DNA of 64,000 nt from an uncultured Candidatus Altimarinota bacterium. Its GTDB lineage: Bacteria > Patescibacteriota > Gracilibacteria > BD1-5 > UBA2023. The notes below the pieces were generated by a model that was not told the origin of the DNA, made no database searches, and worked only from the letters and a program-made list of their open reading frames with translations. The stretch lies in contig CAKZJF010000083.1 in the NCBI GenBank assembly GCA_936941205.1, forward strand, positions 1 through 64,000, given 5' to 3'. Below are positions 34,609 through 48,235 of this stretch, piece by piece (within the stretch, counting starts at the first letter, position 1; each line of letters starts with the position of its first letter). Position numbers and translations under genes: made by a program.

Positions 34609-37290
34609 ATGCAAAACATTGCCATTCCACTCATAGTTATTACGCTTTCAAGTATATTTACACTTGGAGCCTTTTCATCTCCTCAAGTAAACAAAAAAGA
34701 TGAAAACACACTAGAAAATATTCAGAAATTAAAAATAGCTCCCGATATTAGGAAACTTATAGCAAGAGAGAATGAAGAAGCAACTAAATGAATTCAATTT
34801 GATTGGGGAGAATATTCGGAAAAAAATGTAACCGAAAATAGCATACTCTATCAAAAACTTTCTGAACTTTCTGGGATTTTTTATCAACACTGATCAAAAA
34901 GCCCAAGTACACTAACAAAAGATAAGTGATATACTATTAAGCTATGAATGGGCAGTTATGTAATTTCACACTATGATCCATTCATTCAAACAATGGTGGA
35001 GACAGAAGATTTTCTCATAAAAAATATAACAAATGGAAATATATATGTAGAACAAACTGGAAGTGGCTATATAGTATTTGCTCTTGATAGTGTTTCAGAG
35101 ATTGTTTTCTTATCAAAGTGAAAGCAGATTTCAAATTACATACTTTTTCCAGGAATGTGGATATCAATTGATTGAAGTCGAAACTGAGAACTTGAAAATG
35201 CAGATTCAATTAAAATATCTGATATACATCCAGTAAGTTACATTGACACGAGTACAACTGGATTAATTAATAAAAATATACCAAATGGCTATAGAATGAT
35301 ACTTACTCTTAAAAAATATCTTCAATATTTATCACAGAAATCAGATTACTTTACTCAATGATGAGCCAGCATTCATAAAAATTCGAATTATGAAAGAGCA
35401 TGATTAATTAATAATACAAAAATAGAATTCTTAATAGAGAGTGATCTGGATTTTTATCTTCAAAATATACCAGCGTACATAGAGCAAAATTGAATTGATG
35501 GGATTAAATCGATGAGAGATCAAATCAATTCATTATACCAAATTGCTAAAACAAAATGATTCAATAAAAATATCGATAAGACATTCGTTCAATTTATTGA
35601 AAAAACACGATTCACAATATATAATAAAAAGTACCAAGAATGATATAAAATAATATATAATACTGTACTGGGTATACTATCATGAAAAGACATAGTAAAA
35701 GCAAAAAATCTTGAATTTTATCAAGCTTTAAGTGATCAATATATGAATGAAATTATTCATGATATTGATATTAAAGAAGAAAAACCAAAGATTATTGAAA
35801 ATATAATAAATGAAAATCAAGATATTAAACATCTTGATATGGCAATATACGTGTATTCAATATTCGATTACTATAATGTTTTTAATTATGGTATGCCAAT
35901 TCAATTCCGATGAATATTTATATTAGCTGATAATCTCTTTAATACATTAACACGATATCTTAATAGTCTCAATAGTCCTCAGAAAAGAGAAGAAAGTCTT
36001 ACTATAATATTTGATAGATTTTTAAAACCTACAACGGAAAGTTTTCTTTCTGGAATAAAAAATGCATATTTTAAAAATGAAAATAACTATTCGCCACTTA
36101 TTCTAAAAGATGAATATATTGATGAAAATAAAATGACAAAGATTAATCCAGATACTGTACAGAATATACGAAACCTGCAGAAAACAATTGCTAATTTCAT
36201 GGAAAAAACGAAAAGTATTTCATCAATTGATGGTAATTCCATTATTGAAGAACAAAGAGTAATTATTGATTGATATAATAATGAACTTATTAAGATAATC
36301 TCAATCATGGTGAACTATCGTGATTACTATCTTTGTGAAGTAGTTTGAACAGGTTGTAACAAAGATGGGACAGAAGAAGTTATTGGCTCAGGAAACACTA
36401 ATACCTGAAGTAGTAAATCCATGGGAATTGTTCAACTAAAAGAATATCTCAGTCAATTTAAATGAGTTGATATAAATACTCTACGATTAAATAATGAAAA
36501 TCCTGAGAATGACTGATATTACAATGTAAGTATTAGTATTAATAATTCTCAGTTTCAATTTAATCTAACTGAAGAAGATCATACTATTTCTAATATTCGA
36601 TATGAAAAAGGGTGACAAATTGATGAAAGTTTATCAAATATAATTATATCCCTCGATCAGAAACAAGAAGAACAAAATAAGATCAATAAAAATATATTTT
36701 CTGAATTTTTTCTAGTGACATTTTTTTGAAAATCAGTTATTCCTGAAAAGGTAGTCATTGATAAAACAGACGAGAAAAATAAAAATGATAGTCTCATAGA
36801 TCCAGAAATCGTTATATTTAAAAATAATCTCATAAATGAAGACTTCTCTACTATTAAAGATAGTTTAGAAATAGAATTTGATGATATTGATATCACTCGA
36901 AATTCAGAATGAGAATACGATATAGTCCTTAGTGATGTTATAAATGAATATGATTATACGGTCCCAGAGATTGGTTGAAAAACAAGTAAGGAAAATTATA
37001 AAGTAAATTTTACAAGTAGTTATATATACAAACGAAATTACCATGCCTTTAAAGATATAACATTTCGTTTTAAAAATAATAAAAAAACTGGTTATTATAA
37101 TACCATAATATCTGTGGAACCAAGTAGCATTCAGCTTAACGAGATATTAGAAAAAACAGTGAATCTCTGAAGTTATTTATATATAATTGAAAAAAATACC
37201 AATCCGAATGGTAATGATAAAATTGTAATTGATCTCAACAACTGACAGGTGATTATTAATGATAATACTATATTAAATATAAATGAATAA
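34609..37290 (+). CDS. Large secreted protein of unknown function (893 aa)
   Basis: Signal peptide MQNIAIPLIVITLSSIFTLGAFSS; single frame through many in-frame TGA; Asn/Ile/Lys/Asp-rich, no recognised catalytic motif. Confidence 0.7.
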
Positions 37291-37303
37291 TAAGTTTCCA
37301 TTA

Positions 37304-37341
37304 TAAAAAAACCACAATTCTAATAGAATTGTGGTTTTTTT
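37304..37341. terminator. Bidirectional terminator
   Basis: aaaaaaaccacaattct aat agaattgtggttttttta. Confidence 0.8.
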
Positions 37342-37347
37342 ATAACA

Positions 37348-37857
37348 CTAAGTAGTCTCCTTTATTTTCTGATATTTCTTAGTAAGTTTACTATTTGTAG
37401 TCTCATTTTCTCCTATATCATCTGCACAATAAGGACAAACTTTCCAATTAGTTCGTATCATGTGATCACATGATTTACATTTTTTCACTAAAAGAATACC
37501 ACAATAAGGACAGTTGGTAAAATCACTTCCTATACTATGTTGACACTCATGACAATGAAGTCCTGGGGATATTTCATCTTCATTTGAGGATTCTGCATAT
37601 AAAAGTTCAATAGGAGAAGGACGAAAAAGAAAATATACAGGCAATCAGAATAATGGAGTTAGTAGGACAACAAGTAGTACATGGAAAAATTGTGCAAATA
37701 TACCATTTCATCGCATTGATGAATCACGTATAATCCATATAACACAAGAAATCCATAAAAACAATAAATAGATTATTCCTATTTGGAGCCAATCTGAAAA
37801 ATTTAAAGATTGAATAAATCCAATAAATATATCAATAAAAGAAAAAGCTGAAGTCAT
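37348..37857 (-). CDS. Membrane protein with double zinc-ribbon domain
   Basis: Two-TM N-terminus then HCHECQHSIGSDFTNCPYCGILLVKKCKSCDHMIRTNWKVCPYCADDIGE (four CxxC). Confidence 0.75.
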
Positions 37858-37867
37858 AAATACTATA

Positions 37868-38518
37868 TTAATAAAAACTTTTTTTCCATTGTTCTATTCT
37901 TTTCTTATCTCAAGAAAGTAAAACAGATGGTACTGATTGTCATTGAAAGAGATCTGGTCGAGTATATTGAGGGTATTCTTTTTTACGGCCAATAGCTTTA
38001 CTGAAAGACTCTTCCAAGAGAGATTCTTCATTTAAGACTCAAGGCAAGAGTCTTACAACAGAATCAATCCAAACAAGTGCTCATAATTCGCCACTTGATA
38101 AAACATAGTCACCAATAGAAAGAGATGTTATAGAGAAAAAATTGAAAATCCTTTCATCTATTCATTCATAATGACCACAGATGAGTATACATTCTTTATG
38201 TTTATTTGCAAATCACTCAGCACGTGCTTGGGTTAATTTTTTCCCTCGAGGCGAAAAGTATATTATAGGAATATCCCTATTCTTAGATGATTCAAATATA
38301 GAATTAATACAATTATATAAAGGTTCAACCATTATAACTGTACCAGGGAGTCATCCATAAGGCCTATCATCTACTCGTCTTGTATTTCGAACTGTCCAAT
38401 CAGCAAGATTATAAATAATATAACGAAAGAGCCCTTTCTCTTGGGCTCTTTTCATTATACTCATATCTAAGTATGGGGGGAAACTCTTTGGAAAGAGGGT
38501 GATAATATGCACCTTCAT
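37868..38518 (-). CDS. trmD: tRNA (guanine37-N1)-methyltransferase
   Basis: MKVHIITLFPKSFPPYLDMSIMKRAQEKGLFRYIIYNLADWT...RRVDDRPYGGLPGTVIMVEPL...ILICGHYEGIDERI...[30 protein letters not shown]. Confidence 0.95.
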
Positions 38519-38539
38519 AACAACAAAGAAATTGATGTA

Positions 38540-39466
38540 TTATTGAACTGTACCAGTCGAAGTCTCAGAAGTTTTTACAGACTTTACCTCGAGATCAAAA
38601 ATAAGAGTCTTCCCAGCAAGTGGATGTGGATTTGGAATAGAAACCACTACTCCAGTACTCGTAAGATTCACAATTTTAATGAATGAACCTGTTCCTGCTT
38701 GTGGGAGTGGAGCCTCAAGATCCATCTTAAGTTCTTTTCCATAGAATGGACTTGATTTATTTTCAACTTCAACCGTAACGCCACTTGCAGAAAGTGACTT
38801 AATTGTAATTATATTTTTTTCCACCTCTGTTTGAAGTCCAGCCTTTAGTTCTTTTCCGTAAAAAGGATTTTGTTTATTTTCGATAGCAAGAGTAACACTT
38901 CCACTTGCAACATCAACTACAGTTGCATCGGTTCCATTTGCAGAAATCTTTTCTCCTTTTTTTACATTATTTCCCTTCTCTCCAAGCATTGAAGTTGGTA
39001 CAGTACGAGTAATAACATCGGAAAATTGTTCTTTATCAATAGTACGAGTAAACTTACTTTCAATAACCTCTCGTGGAATTGTTTGTTCCATAGTTTTTTC
39101 ACCGTAAGCATCTTTTGGTGAAATACGAAGTTCTTTCTTTTCTCCAACTTTCATCCCTTGTATACCTTTATCAAAACCAGGAATCATTTGTCCAGCACCA
39201 ACTACAAATTCCAAAGGTTCATACGTTCGTCCTGAATTATAATCAGCTCATTTCATAGCATCTTCTTTTCGAGAGCTATCAAATATAGTACCATCCTCGA
39301 AACGACCAGTATAATCTACCTTTACAGTATCACCAGGAGCAACAAATTGAACACCATTAGAAAGTGATGTAGAACCTGAATTTGAAGTATTTCCAGGCAT
39401 ATTCTTTCATGTACATGAAGAGAGTGCTACAACTAAAAGAAGAGATAAAATAATAGATGAACGCAT
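38540..39466 (-). CDS. FKBP-type peptidyl-prolyl isomerase lipoprotein with repeated C-terminal modules
   Basis: Lipobox LVVALSSCTG; GDTVKVDYTGRFEDGTIFDSS...EFVVGAGQMIPGFDKGIQGMKVGEKKELRISPKDAYG; three NPFYGKELKAGLQ-like repeats. Confidence 0.9.
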
Positions 39467-39483
39467 AAAAACACAATTAAAAA

Positions 39484-40503
39484 TTAGTAACGGGAAGTAT
39501 TATATGGTTTTTCATCTTTTTTCAACATCAATAATACTCGCTCTATTGAAAAAATTATGTCTGATTCATTATCTGAAAGTCATTTTCCACTTTTTAATGC
39601 TATATCCTTCATGATAAGAGCACTATAAACTGTTAGAATTCTCGGTAAGAAATCTGCATATTTTAGCGATTTTGTTAGAATAAAAGGATGAATTCACAAG
39701 TTTTCTTGAATTTGCTGACTTTGAAATCAGTTCTTATATAAAACTAAAGAATATACTATATTTCGAAGATTAGTCATTATTCAACCTAAAAGCATATATA
39801 TATCAGATGATGAACCCTCAATAACATCTATCAAAGCTTTTCTTGCTTCATGCATCGAACCAGCAAGTATTGAGTCAATAATACTAAAAATAGTATCCTC
39901 TTGATTCGATAAAATAATATTTCATATACTTTCATCAGTAACAAAATGAGATAATGAGAATATTTGTAACTTACTAAGCTCATTGACAAGAAGACTTCTA
40001 TCAAGTCAAACTCGAGAAATAATGAGTGGTATACTTCTCGAGAAATCTGGATATACCTTTGAAAGTTCATTGGTAAGTTGTTTTCTAAAATCATCTTTTT
40101 CTTGTTTCCGTGATTCTATTTTAACGCCTGAATAAGAATGTAGGATTGAATTTTCTTTCATATATTTCCACCATTTCTTCCTTTTATCAAAGGTTGGCAT
40201 AAAAAATATAAGACTGTCAGAGATTGAAAGTTTTTCACAAATTTTTATCCAATCGAATTCATTATCAGTATCATCTTCTTTTCACAATAAGACAAGATCA
40301 TAAATTATAAATAACCGGTGATCTCAAAATAAGGAAGAATTTCCCAATTCAGAAGCAACAAAAGAAATATCATGAGATGATTGGAGTCGTATCTTCATGA
40401 TATTTTCCGATCAATATTCTCAAAGAAATTTATTTATATACTCATCAAGTTTTGAACGAAGGAGTGAGTAATCATCTCACTCAAGGAGAATAATATTATC
40501 CAT
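39484..40503 (-). CDS. holA: DNA polymerase III delta subunit-like protein
   Basis: MDNIILLEGDDYSLLRSKLDEYINKFLG...SSLFGDHRLFIIYDL...ESRKQEKDDFRKQLTNELSKVYPDFSRSIPLIISRVGLDRSLLVNELSKLQIF...; HolA-like architecture. Confidence 0.7.
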
Positions 40504-40505
40504 AC

Positions 40506-41276
40506 CTATATATTGAGGGTAATTCCAATCGGGCAATGATCACTTCAAATAACTTCAGGATAGATCAAAGAATCAACTAAAAATGAACGGAGAGAATCTG
40601 ATATAAGAAAATAATCAATTCTCCATCAAACGTTACGTTCACGAGAATTTCAAAAATTACTCCACCAAGTATATGATTTATCTTTTTCAGGAAATAAACT
40701 TCTAAATGAATCATGAAATCCATGATTCATAAAATTCTGAAATCAAAATCGTTCTTCATCAGTAAATCCATGTTCTCATTTGTTTGCACGTGGATTTGCA
40801 AGATCAATCTCATTATGTGCCACATTCAAATCACCGCAAAAAATAACTGGTTTCTTTTGTTCTAATCAGGCTAAAAATAAGAGAAAATCCTTATCCCACT
40901 GACAACGATAGGATAATCGAGAGAGATCATTTTTAGAATTTGGGGTATATACGGTAACAAAATAATAATCCTCATATTCACAGGTAATTATTCTTCATTC
41001 CATGTCATGTTCTGGAATGCCCATACCATATCATACAGATATTGGTAATTCTTTTGTAAATATAGCCGTTCAAGAATATCCCTTTTTTATAGCTGAATTC
41101 CAATAAATATGATACCCCATAGAAAGAAGCTCAATCTGTATAGGATTTTGGTCTTCCATAGCCTTAACCTCCTGAAGTCAGATGATATCCGGAGATTCAT
41201 TCTCAAGATATGATAAAAATCACTTAGCAACACATGCACGTATACCATTTACGTTCCAACTAATGTACTTTTTCAT
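40506..41276 (-). CDS. xth: Exodeoxyribonuclease III (AP endonuclease)
   Basis: [39 protein letters not shown]...GTAIFTK...VTVYTPNS...[17 protein letters not shown]...GFHDSFR...TWW...WRIDYFLIS...GSDHCPIGI. Confidence 0.95.
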
Positions 41277-41386
41277 AAAAATAGGCAAAATAATAGGAAA
41301 ATAATAGGAAAATTTCTATTTTATTCAACTTTACTTTATTATATAGATTGAATACAATCAACGCAATATGTACTAAACACTACTCC

Positions 41387-42190
41387 ATGAATAAATATTC
41401 TTTCCATATAATTCATATCATCATAACCATACTGGTGAGTTCAGTATTTACAGGATATATCTTATACGTAAATACTCCGATGATATATGAAACAACAAGA
41501 ATATACTGATATAATAATTCCCTAACATGAGCTGTAAAGGAAATATATCCATCTATTGTTCAAATCTTTCAGATAAAAAGCAACTGAGATGTTCGTACAA
41601 ATATTCTCTGAATGAATAATTCCTATAAAGAAATTAGCTGAGTTTGAGCATGATTTTTCATAACAGAAAAATGACATATACTCACAAGTAAACACGTGAC
41701 CGATGCCAATGTGTGAGAATATATTATAAAGACAAATGATTGACTCCAATATGGAGCAAAAATCATATATATAGATTCAAAAAAAGATTTAGCAGTACTA
41801 CAAGCATTTGATATTAAAAATACTCAGACACCTATCCATTCAAAGCCAGTTCATATTATAGAGACTATTACATGATCTCAATTATGAGAATATATATTTA
41901 CTATAGGTCATCCTTTCGATACGTTTATTAACTCTCTATCTTTTTGAATTATTGCATGATATCATCGTACAATACAAGTGCCAAATAAAAAAGGTGATGT
42001 CGAATCATTTAGTGATCTCATACAGACTGATATTGCAATGCATTGAGGAAATAGCTGAGGACCCCTTGTGAATCTTCATGGGATAGTTTTATGAATTAAT
42101 ACCGCAACGGAAAATATATACAATATGGGTTTTTCTACTCCTATTACGCAACAAGAAATATTTCAAATACTAAAAAAAATAGAGGATTAA
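41387..42190 (+). CDS. Membrane-anchored trypsin-like (HtrA/DegP-like) serine protease without a PDZ domain
   Basis: N-terminal TM; GAGFFITEKGHILTSKHV (His), KDLAVL (Asp), DIAMHGGNSGGPLVNLHG (Ser; GNSGGP uses TGA). Confidence 0.88.
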
Positions 42191-42203
42191 TCCTCTATTT
42201 TTT
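42173..42203. terminator. Bidirectional terminator overlapping the protease stop codon
   Basis: aaaaaaatagagga ttaa tcctctattttttt. Confidence 0.75.
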
Positions 42204-43641
42204 ATAAAATATCTTTTATAGTAATAATTTCCATGGTTGGAATTTCACTATCACCATTCTGCAAATCGGTAACAGCAATAATTCTATCAGTATCTTTTAT
42301 ATCACCATACTGTCATAATTTCTGTATAGCATTCTTTAAATTTATTGTATGACTTGTATTATATGGGGCAAGCATTACTGGTTCTACGGCATATAATCAT
42401 CGCATAAAACCAACAGATGAATCAGATGGGGTAAATGCAATCACTGATATATTAGGACGATAGGCTGCAGCAAGTCGGGCAAGACGTCCAGATTTTGTAA
42501 AAAGAATAACCGCTTTGGCCTTTAATTCTTCTGCAATTGCAAGAGCAGAACGAATAAGGGCCTTTTTTTCAATATCACGAGTAGTAAGTCATTCATTTGA
42601 ATAATCATGATGTTTATGTTCAAGTTCCCCTTCTGCCTCTCGAATAACGCTTACCATCATTTGAACTGATTCAATAGGGTATTTCCCTGTTGTAGTTTCT
42701 CAAGAAAGCATAGTAGCATCAGCACCATGAAGTACTGCCCTGAAAATATCTGATACTTCGGCACGAGTTGGAAATGGATGCTCAATCATAGACTCAAGCA
42801 TATGAGTTGCTACTATAACAAACTTCCCATTCTGACGACAAAGATCTATAATTCGTTTCTGGTATTTAGGAACTTTTTCAATTGGAACTTCTATACCTAA
42901 ATCACCTCGTGCTACCATAATACCATCAGAAATAGCAACGATGGAATCTAAATTCTCAATTCATTCGGCATTTTCAATTTTTGAAATAATACGAATCTCT
43001 TCCCCTCCATTTTTATCAAGAAATGAACGGATTTCTTTTACATTCTCAGCAGTACGGATAAAGGATGCAGCAATAAAATGATATCCCTTCTTGATACCAA
43101 AAAGAATATCTTCCTTATCTTTATCAGTAATTCATGGCAAACGAATACGTACACCTGGAAGATTTACATGACGCCGAGAGCCAATAATAGCATCATTCAA
43201 GGCTTCTACCATAACAAAACTATCCCTTTTCTCTGTAACACGAACATGAAATAATCCACTATCAATTTCAATAATTCCACCAATATCAACATCATCTGCT
43301 AAATATTCATAATCACACGTAAGAAATCTTACTGACGTATCTGTATTTGCAGTTGTTGTATATATAGGAAATATATCTCACTTATGAAAATGAATTTTCT
43401 CATTCATATCACCCGTGCGAAGTTCTGGTCCTTTAGTATCAAGTAATAATGAAAGTGATGTTTCAGAAGAAGTGTTTAATTCATGAATTCTATCAACTAT
43501 TTCTCATGCGGAAAGATAATCAGCATGAGAAAAATTAAATCGGATAATATTTACTCCTTGAATATATAATTCTTTTAACATTTCTCTTGAAGCAGTTGCT
43601 GGTCAAACGGTAGCAATAATTTTTGTTCGTTTCTGTAGCAT
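42202..43641 (-). CDS. pyk: Pyruvate kinase
   Basis: [42 protein letters not shown]...[13 protein letters not shown]...[27 protein letters not shown]...[36 protein letters not shown]...[45 protein letters not shown]. Confidence 0.97.
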
Positions 43642-43702
43642 ATAAAATAAAAATAAGAAAACCTGCCGAGTATAATAAGAAGTCATATTTCTGCAAGAAT
43701 TA

Positions 43703-43730
43703 AAAAATAATCCTCATAGGGATTATTTTA
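43703..43730. terminator. Terminator hairpin
   Basis: aaaaataatcc tcata gggattatttta. Confidence 0.6.
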
Positions 43731-43986
43731 TTTCTGTAAATCTCTGAATTTTTTCACCATTCCATTCAACCATATCGTACCACATCAAGAGTGGACGAAC
43801 AGCAAAATCATATCCATAGACCCAAGAGTCTGGTTGCACTTCATACAGTGGACGATATACAACCATCTCTTCTTCTGTTTCGGAATGTTTCGCAATACCG
43901 ATTACTTCATAAGTATGATTGGTTCATCCTGTAGATTTATAATGACGCCAATGGGAATTAATTTTTGGAAGCATATAGAAATGCAT
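43723..43986 (-). CDS. DUF1653 family small protein
   Basis: HWRHYKSTGGTNHTYEVIGIAKHSETEEEMVVYRPLYEVQPDSWVYGYDFAVRPLLMWYDMVEWNGEKIQRFTEI. Confidence 0.85.
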
Positions 43987-44428
43987 TAAGAACTATTAAA
44001 TCGAATCATCCTCTCCATCCTTTGATGGTAGAGATTTCATTCTTCTGTATCCATCGAAATGATTTATGCTCATGACTTAAGGCAAGAGAAATATCTCGAT
44101 CAGTTAATTCATAAAGATAACAAAGAAATATAAAAGGAACTTTTTTATCTGAAAAAGTGGTATCTTCATATGCTTTATGTACCATAAAAAGTCTTGGATT
44201 TCAATAAAGAATTCAAAAATCACTCCCAAGCTCTTCTTGTAACTCACGAGATAATGATTCAATTGGTGATAAAATCTTATCTGCCTTACTGATTTTTCAA
44301 CCTGGTAATTCCCACCAAATATCCTTTCAAGGTCGATTTTCACCAACTATCAAAATAGTATCATCTTTTAAAAGACAACATTTTGTAGCAACGAGGAATG
44401 TTTCTTCCGTGAGAAAAGGATTATACAT
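43958..44428 (-). CDS. NUDIX hydrolase
   Basis: KDDTILIVGENRPGKDIWWELPGGKISKADKILSPIESLSRELQEELG; Nudix box with TGA glycines; overlaps the next CDS by 29 nt. Confidence 0.85.
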
Positions 44429-44437
44429 TATTATATG

Positions 44438-44800
44438 TTATAAATTTTGCTGTAATCGATATATTCCCAATGTTTTCTTATAGAGATCTGGATTATCTGA
44501 ATTCCTAAAAGGAGCCATATTCCAGTCATCAATCTTGATTTCCTCCTTTGGAAGAAGGAGTATAGCAGAAACTTTTCAAGCAGTTACATGACCATATAAC
44601 CATCGATGATTCCCATCTGGAAGAGCATACTTCCATGAATTTTTACGGAATTCTTCTGGAATCTCAAACACAGGAATTGGTGGAACTTTCTGGAAATTAT
44701 AATCAACTCATGCTAACTTCTTTCATTGTTCAACAGCTATCTTATCTATCTCGAATAAGTAGGGATATATTTCCAAAGATGGAAGGATAAGATGTTGCAT
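44438..44800 (-). CDS. Small protein of unknown function
   Basis: MQHLILPSLEIYPYLFEIDKIAVEQGKKLAGVDYNFQKVPPIPVFEIPEEFRKNSWKYALPDGNHRW...; TGA=Gly. Confidence 0.6.
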
Positions 44801-44806
44801 AAAAAA

Positions 44807-46615
<1,809 letters not shown>

Positions 46616-46692
46616 AAATAATAATTAGAATGAGACAAATTATATTGAAAAGGGAGATGAAATCCATCTAATTTATAGATTTTATCTATTTT

Positions 46693-47619
46693 CTACTTTC
46701 TAATAATTTCAGAAAAGGATTTACTTCCAGTATATGTCCGTGCAATTTCATCTATTCGATAATATTCTCGTGCATTTTGAGGAGAAAGTGTTGTATCTAT
46801 AAGTCATTCATTAAATAGAATTTCATCCGAATGAGATGGAAGGAGTGTATAAAATCATCCGATTAACTTATCATTCCTAAAAGCATTTGCATGAAAAAGT
46901 ACACTTGTTGTACAATTATTCCAAAAAGTATTATAAAACTCTGGCTCGCGAGAAATTTTATTAGCTCGTATAAGCATAGATCGAAAAATTCATTGTATTT
47001 TCTCTTTTGGAGTATTTATAGGATACATATATGTTTCATTCTTTCGATAATTTGTACGTAATTTAATCACATCTTCCTCACTTGCTATGACATAAGCAAG
47101 TTCATATTGATTCAGGGCTCAGCGTATGACATCAAAAGATTCTCCCCTCTCTTTTCGTAACTCTGCGGAGATAACTACATTTTTTCCTCATGAAAAAGAA
47201 AATGAAAGCATAGTATGGGCAGGTCAATTGTATTGAGAAAATGGTGTTATAATATAATACATTTTCTCAATATCATTTAAATTATAGGTTTGTGTATAGT
47301 ACCTCGGGGTAAATTCTACATCGGTTTTCCAAGTGAAATCACGGATATTTTCCACGGTAACAATATTGCCTGACCAACTTATTTTTGGTAAAATAGCGTC
47401 CATCTCCTCCCAGTCACGATACAAAGATGGTTTCTGTGATAACCACCATGCCAATCAAACGGTAAGAAAAAGAAGAAATGTAAGAAAAAAGATTCGCACG
47501 AAAATATACCAACCCAAACGAATCAATCAATAAAGGAGAGAAAAAGGAATAGATAGTACCTTCCAGATAGTGTATCAATTCCCATCTTTATGAGTATCGA
47601 GATTATTATTTTGTGTCAT
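46693..47619 (-). CDS. DUF4105-like membrane-anchored protein
   Basis: N-terminal TM; YELAYVIASEEDVIKLRTNYRKNETYMYPINTPKEKIQGIFRSMLIRANKISREPEFYNTFWNNCTTSVLFHANAFR. Confidence 0.75.
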
Positions 47620-47625
47620 ACTATA

Positions 47626-48228
47626 TTATTTTTTGTCTATGCATATAAAGTATTCTTCGAAACTTCTATCACGACAAGCCTTAGGCTTCATACGTGAAAG
47701 TTTCTTATATTGTTCCTTAATTGGCTGAATAAGATCAGCTATATCTTCTCATACAAAAACTTTCAAAATCAAAGTTCAACCTGGCTTAAGAAATTCACGT
47801 GCCACATCAAGTATTGCAAGATTTAACTCAACAGACTTGTATTGATCAACTCATGTTATTCCAGTTGTAGAAGGGGCAATATCAGAGGTAATACAATCAA
47901 ACTGAGATATTCCAAGACCGCATATATAAGCATGTATCTTGTCATATTCAAAGATACTTTCTTGGAGAAGATGAATGTTTGGAAATCAAAAATTTGGATC
48001 AATTTTCTGAATATCAATTCAAACTACCTTTCCTCAATTTCAAACTATCTTTGCAATTACCTGAAGAAAACTCCCAGGAGCTGAAGCTACATCGAGGACA
48101 CACATCTTCGGTTGAATGATTTTATATTTTTCTTGTATTTCAAGAAGTTTAAATGCACTTCTTGCACGATATCCAAGAGCTTTTGCTTTCTTAAAGAACG
48201 AATCCTGAATCATGAATGGTTTTGTCAT
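47626..48228 (-). CDS. rlmE: 23S rRNA 2'-O-ribose U2552 methyltransferase (RlmE/FtsJ family)
   Basis: MTKPFMIQDSFFKKAKALGYRARSAFKLLEIQEKYKIIQPKMCVLDVASAPGSFLQVIAKIVGNGGKVVGIDIQKI...FDCITSDIAPSTTGITGVDQYKS...LKPGGTLILKVF...KKLSRMKPKACRDRSFEEYFIC. Confidence 0.94.
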
Positions 48229-48235
48229 AGTAATT

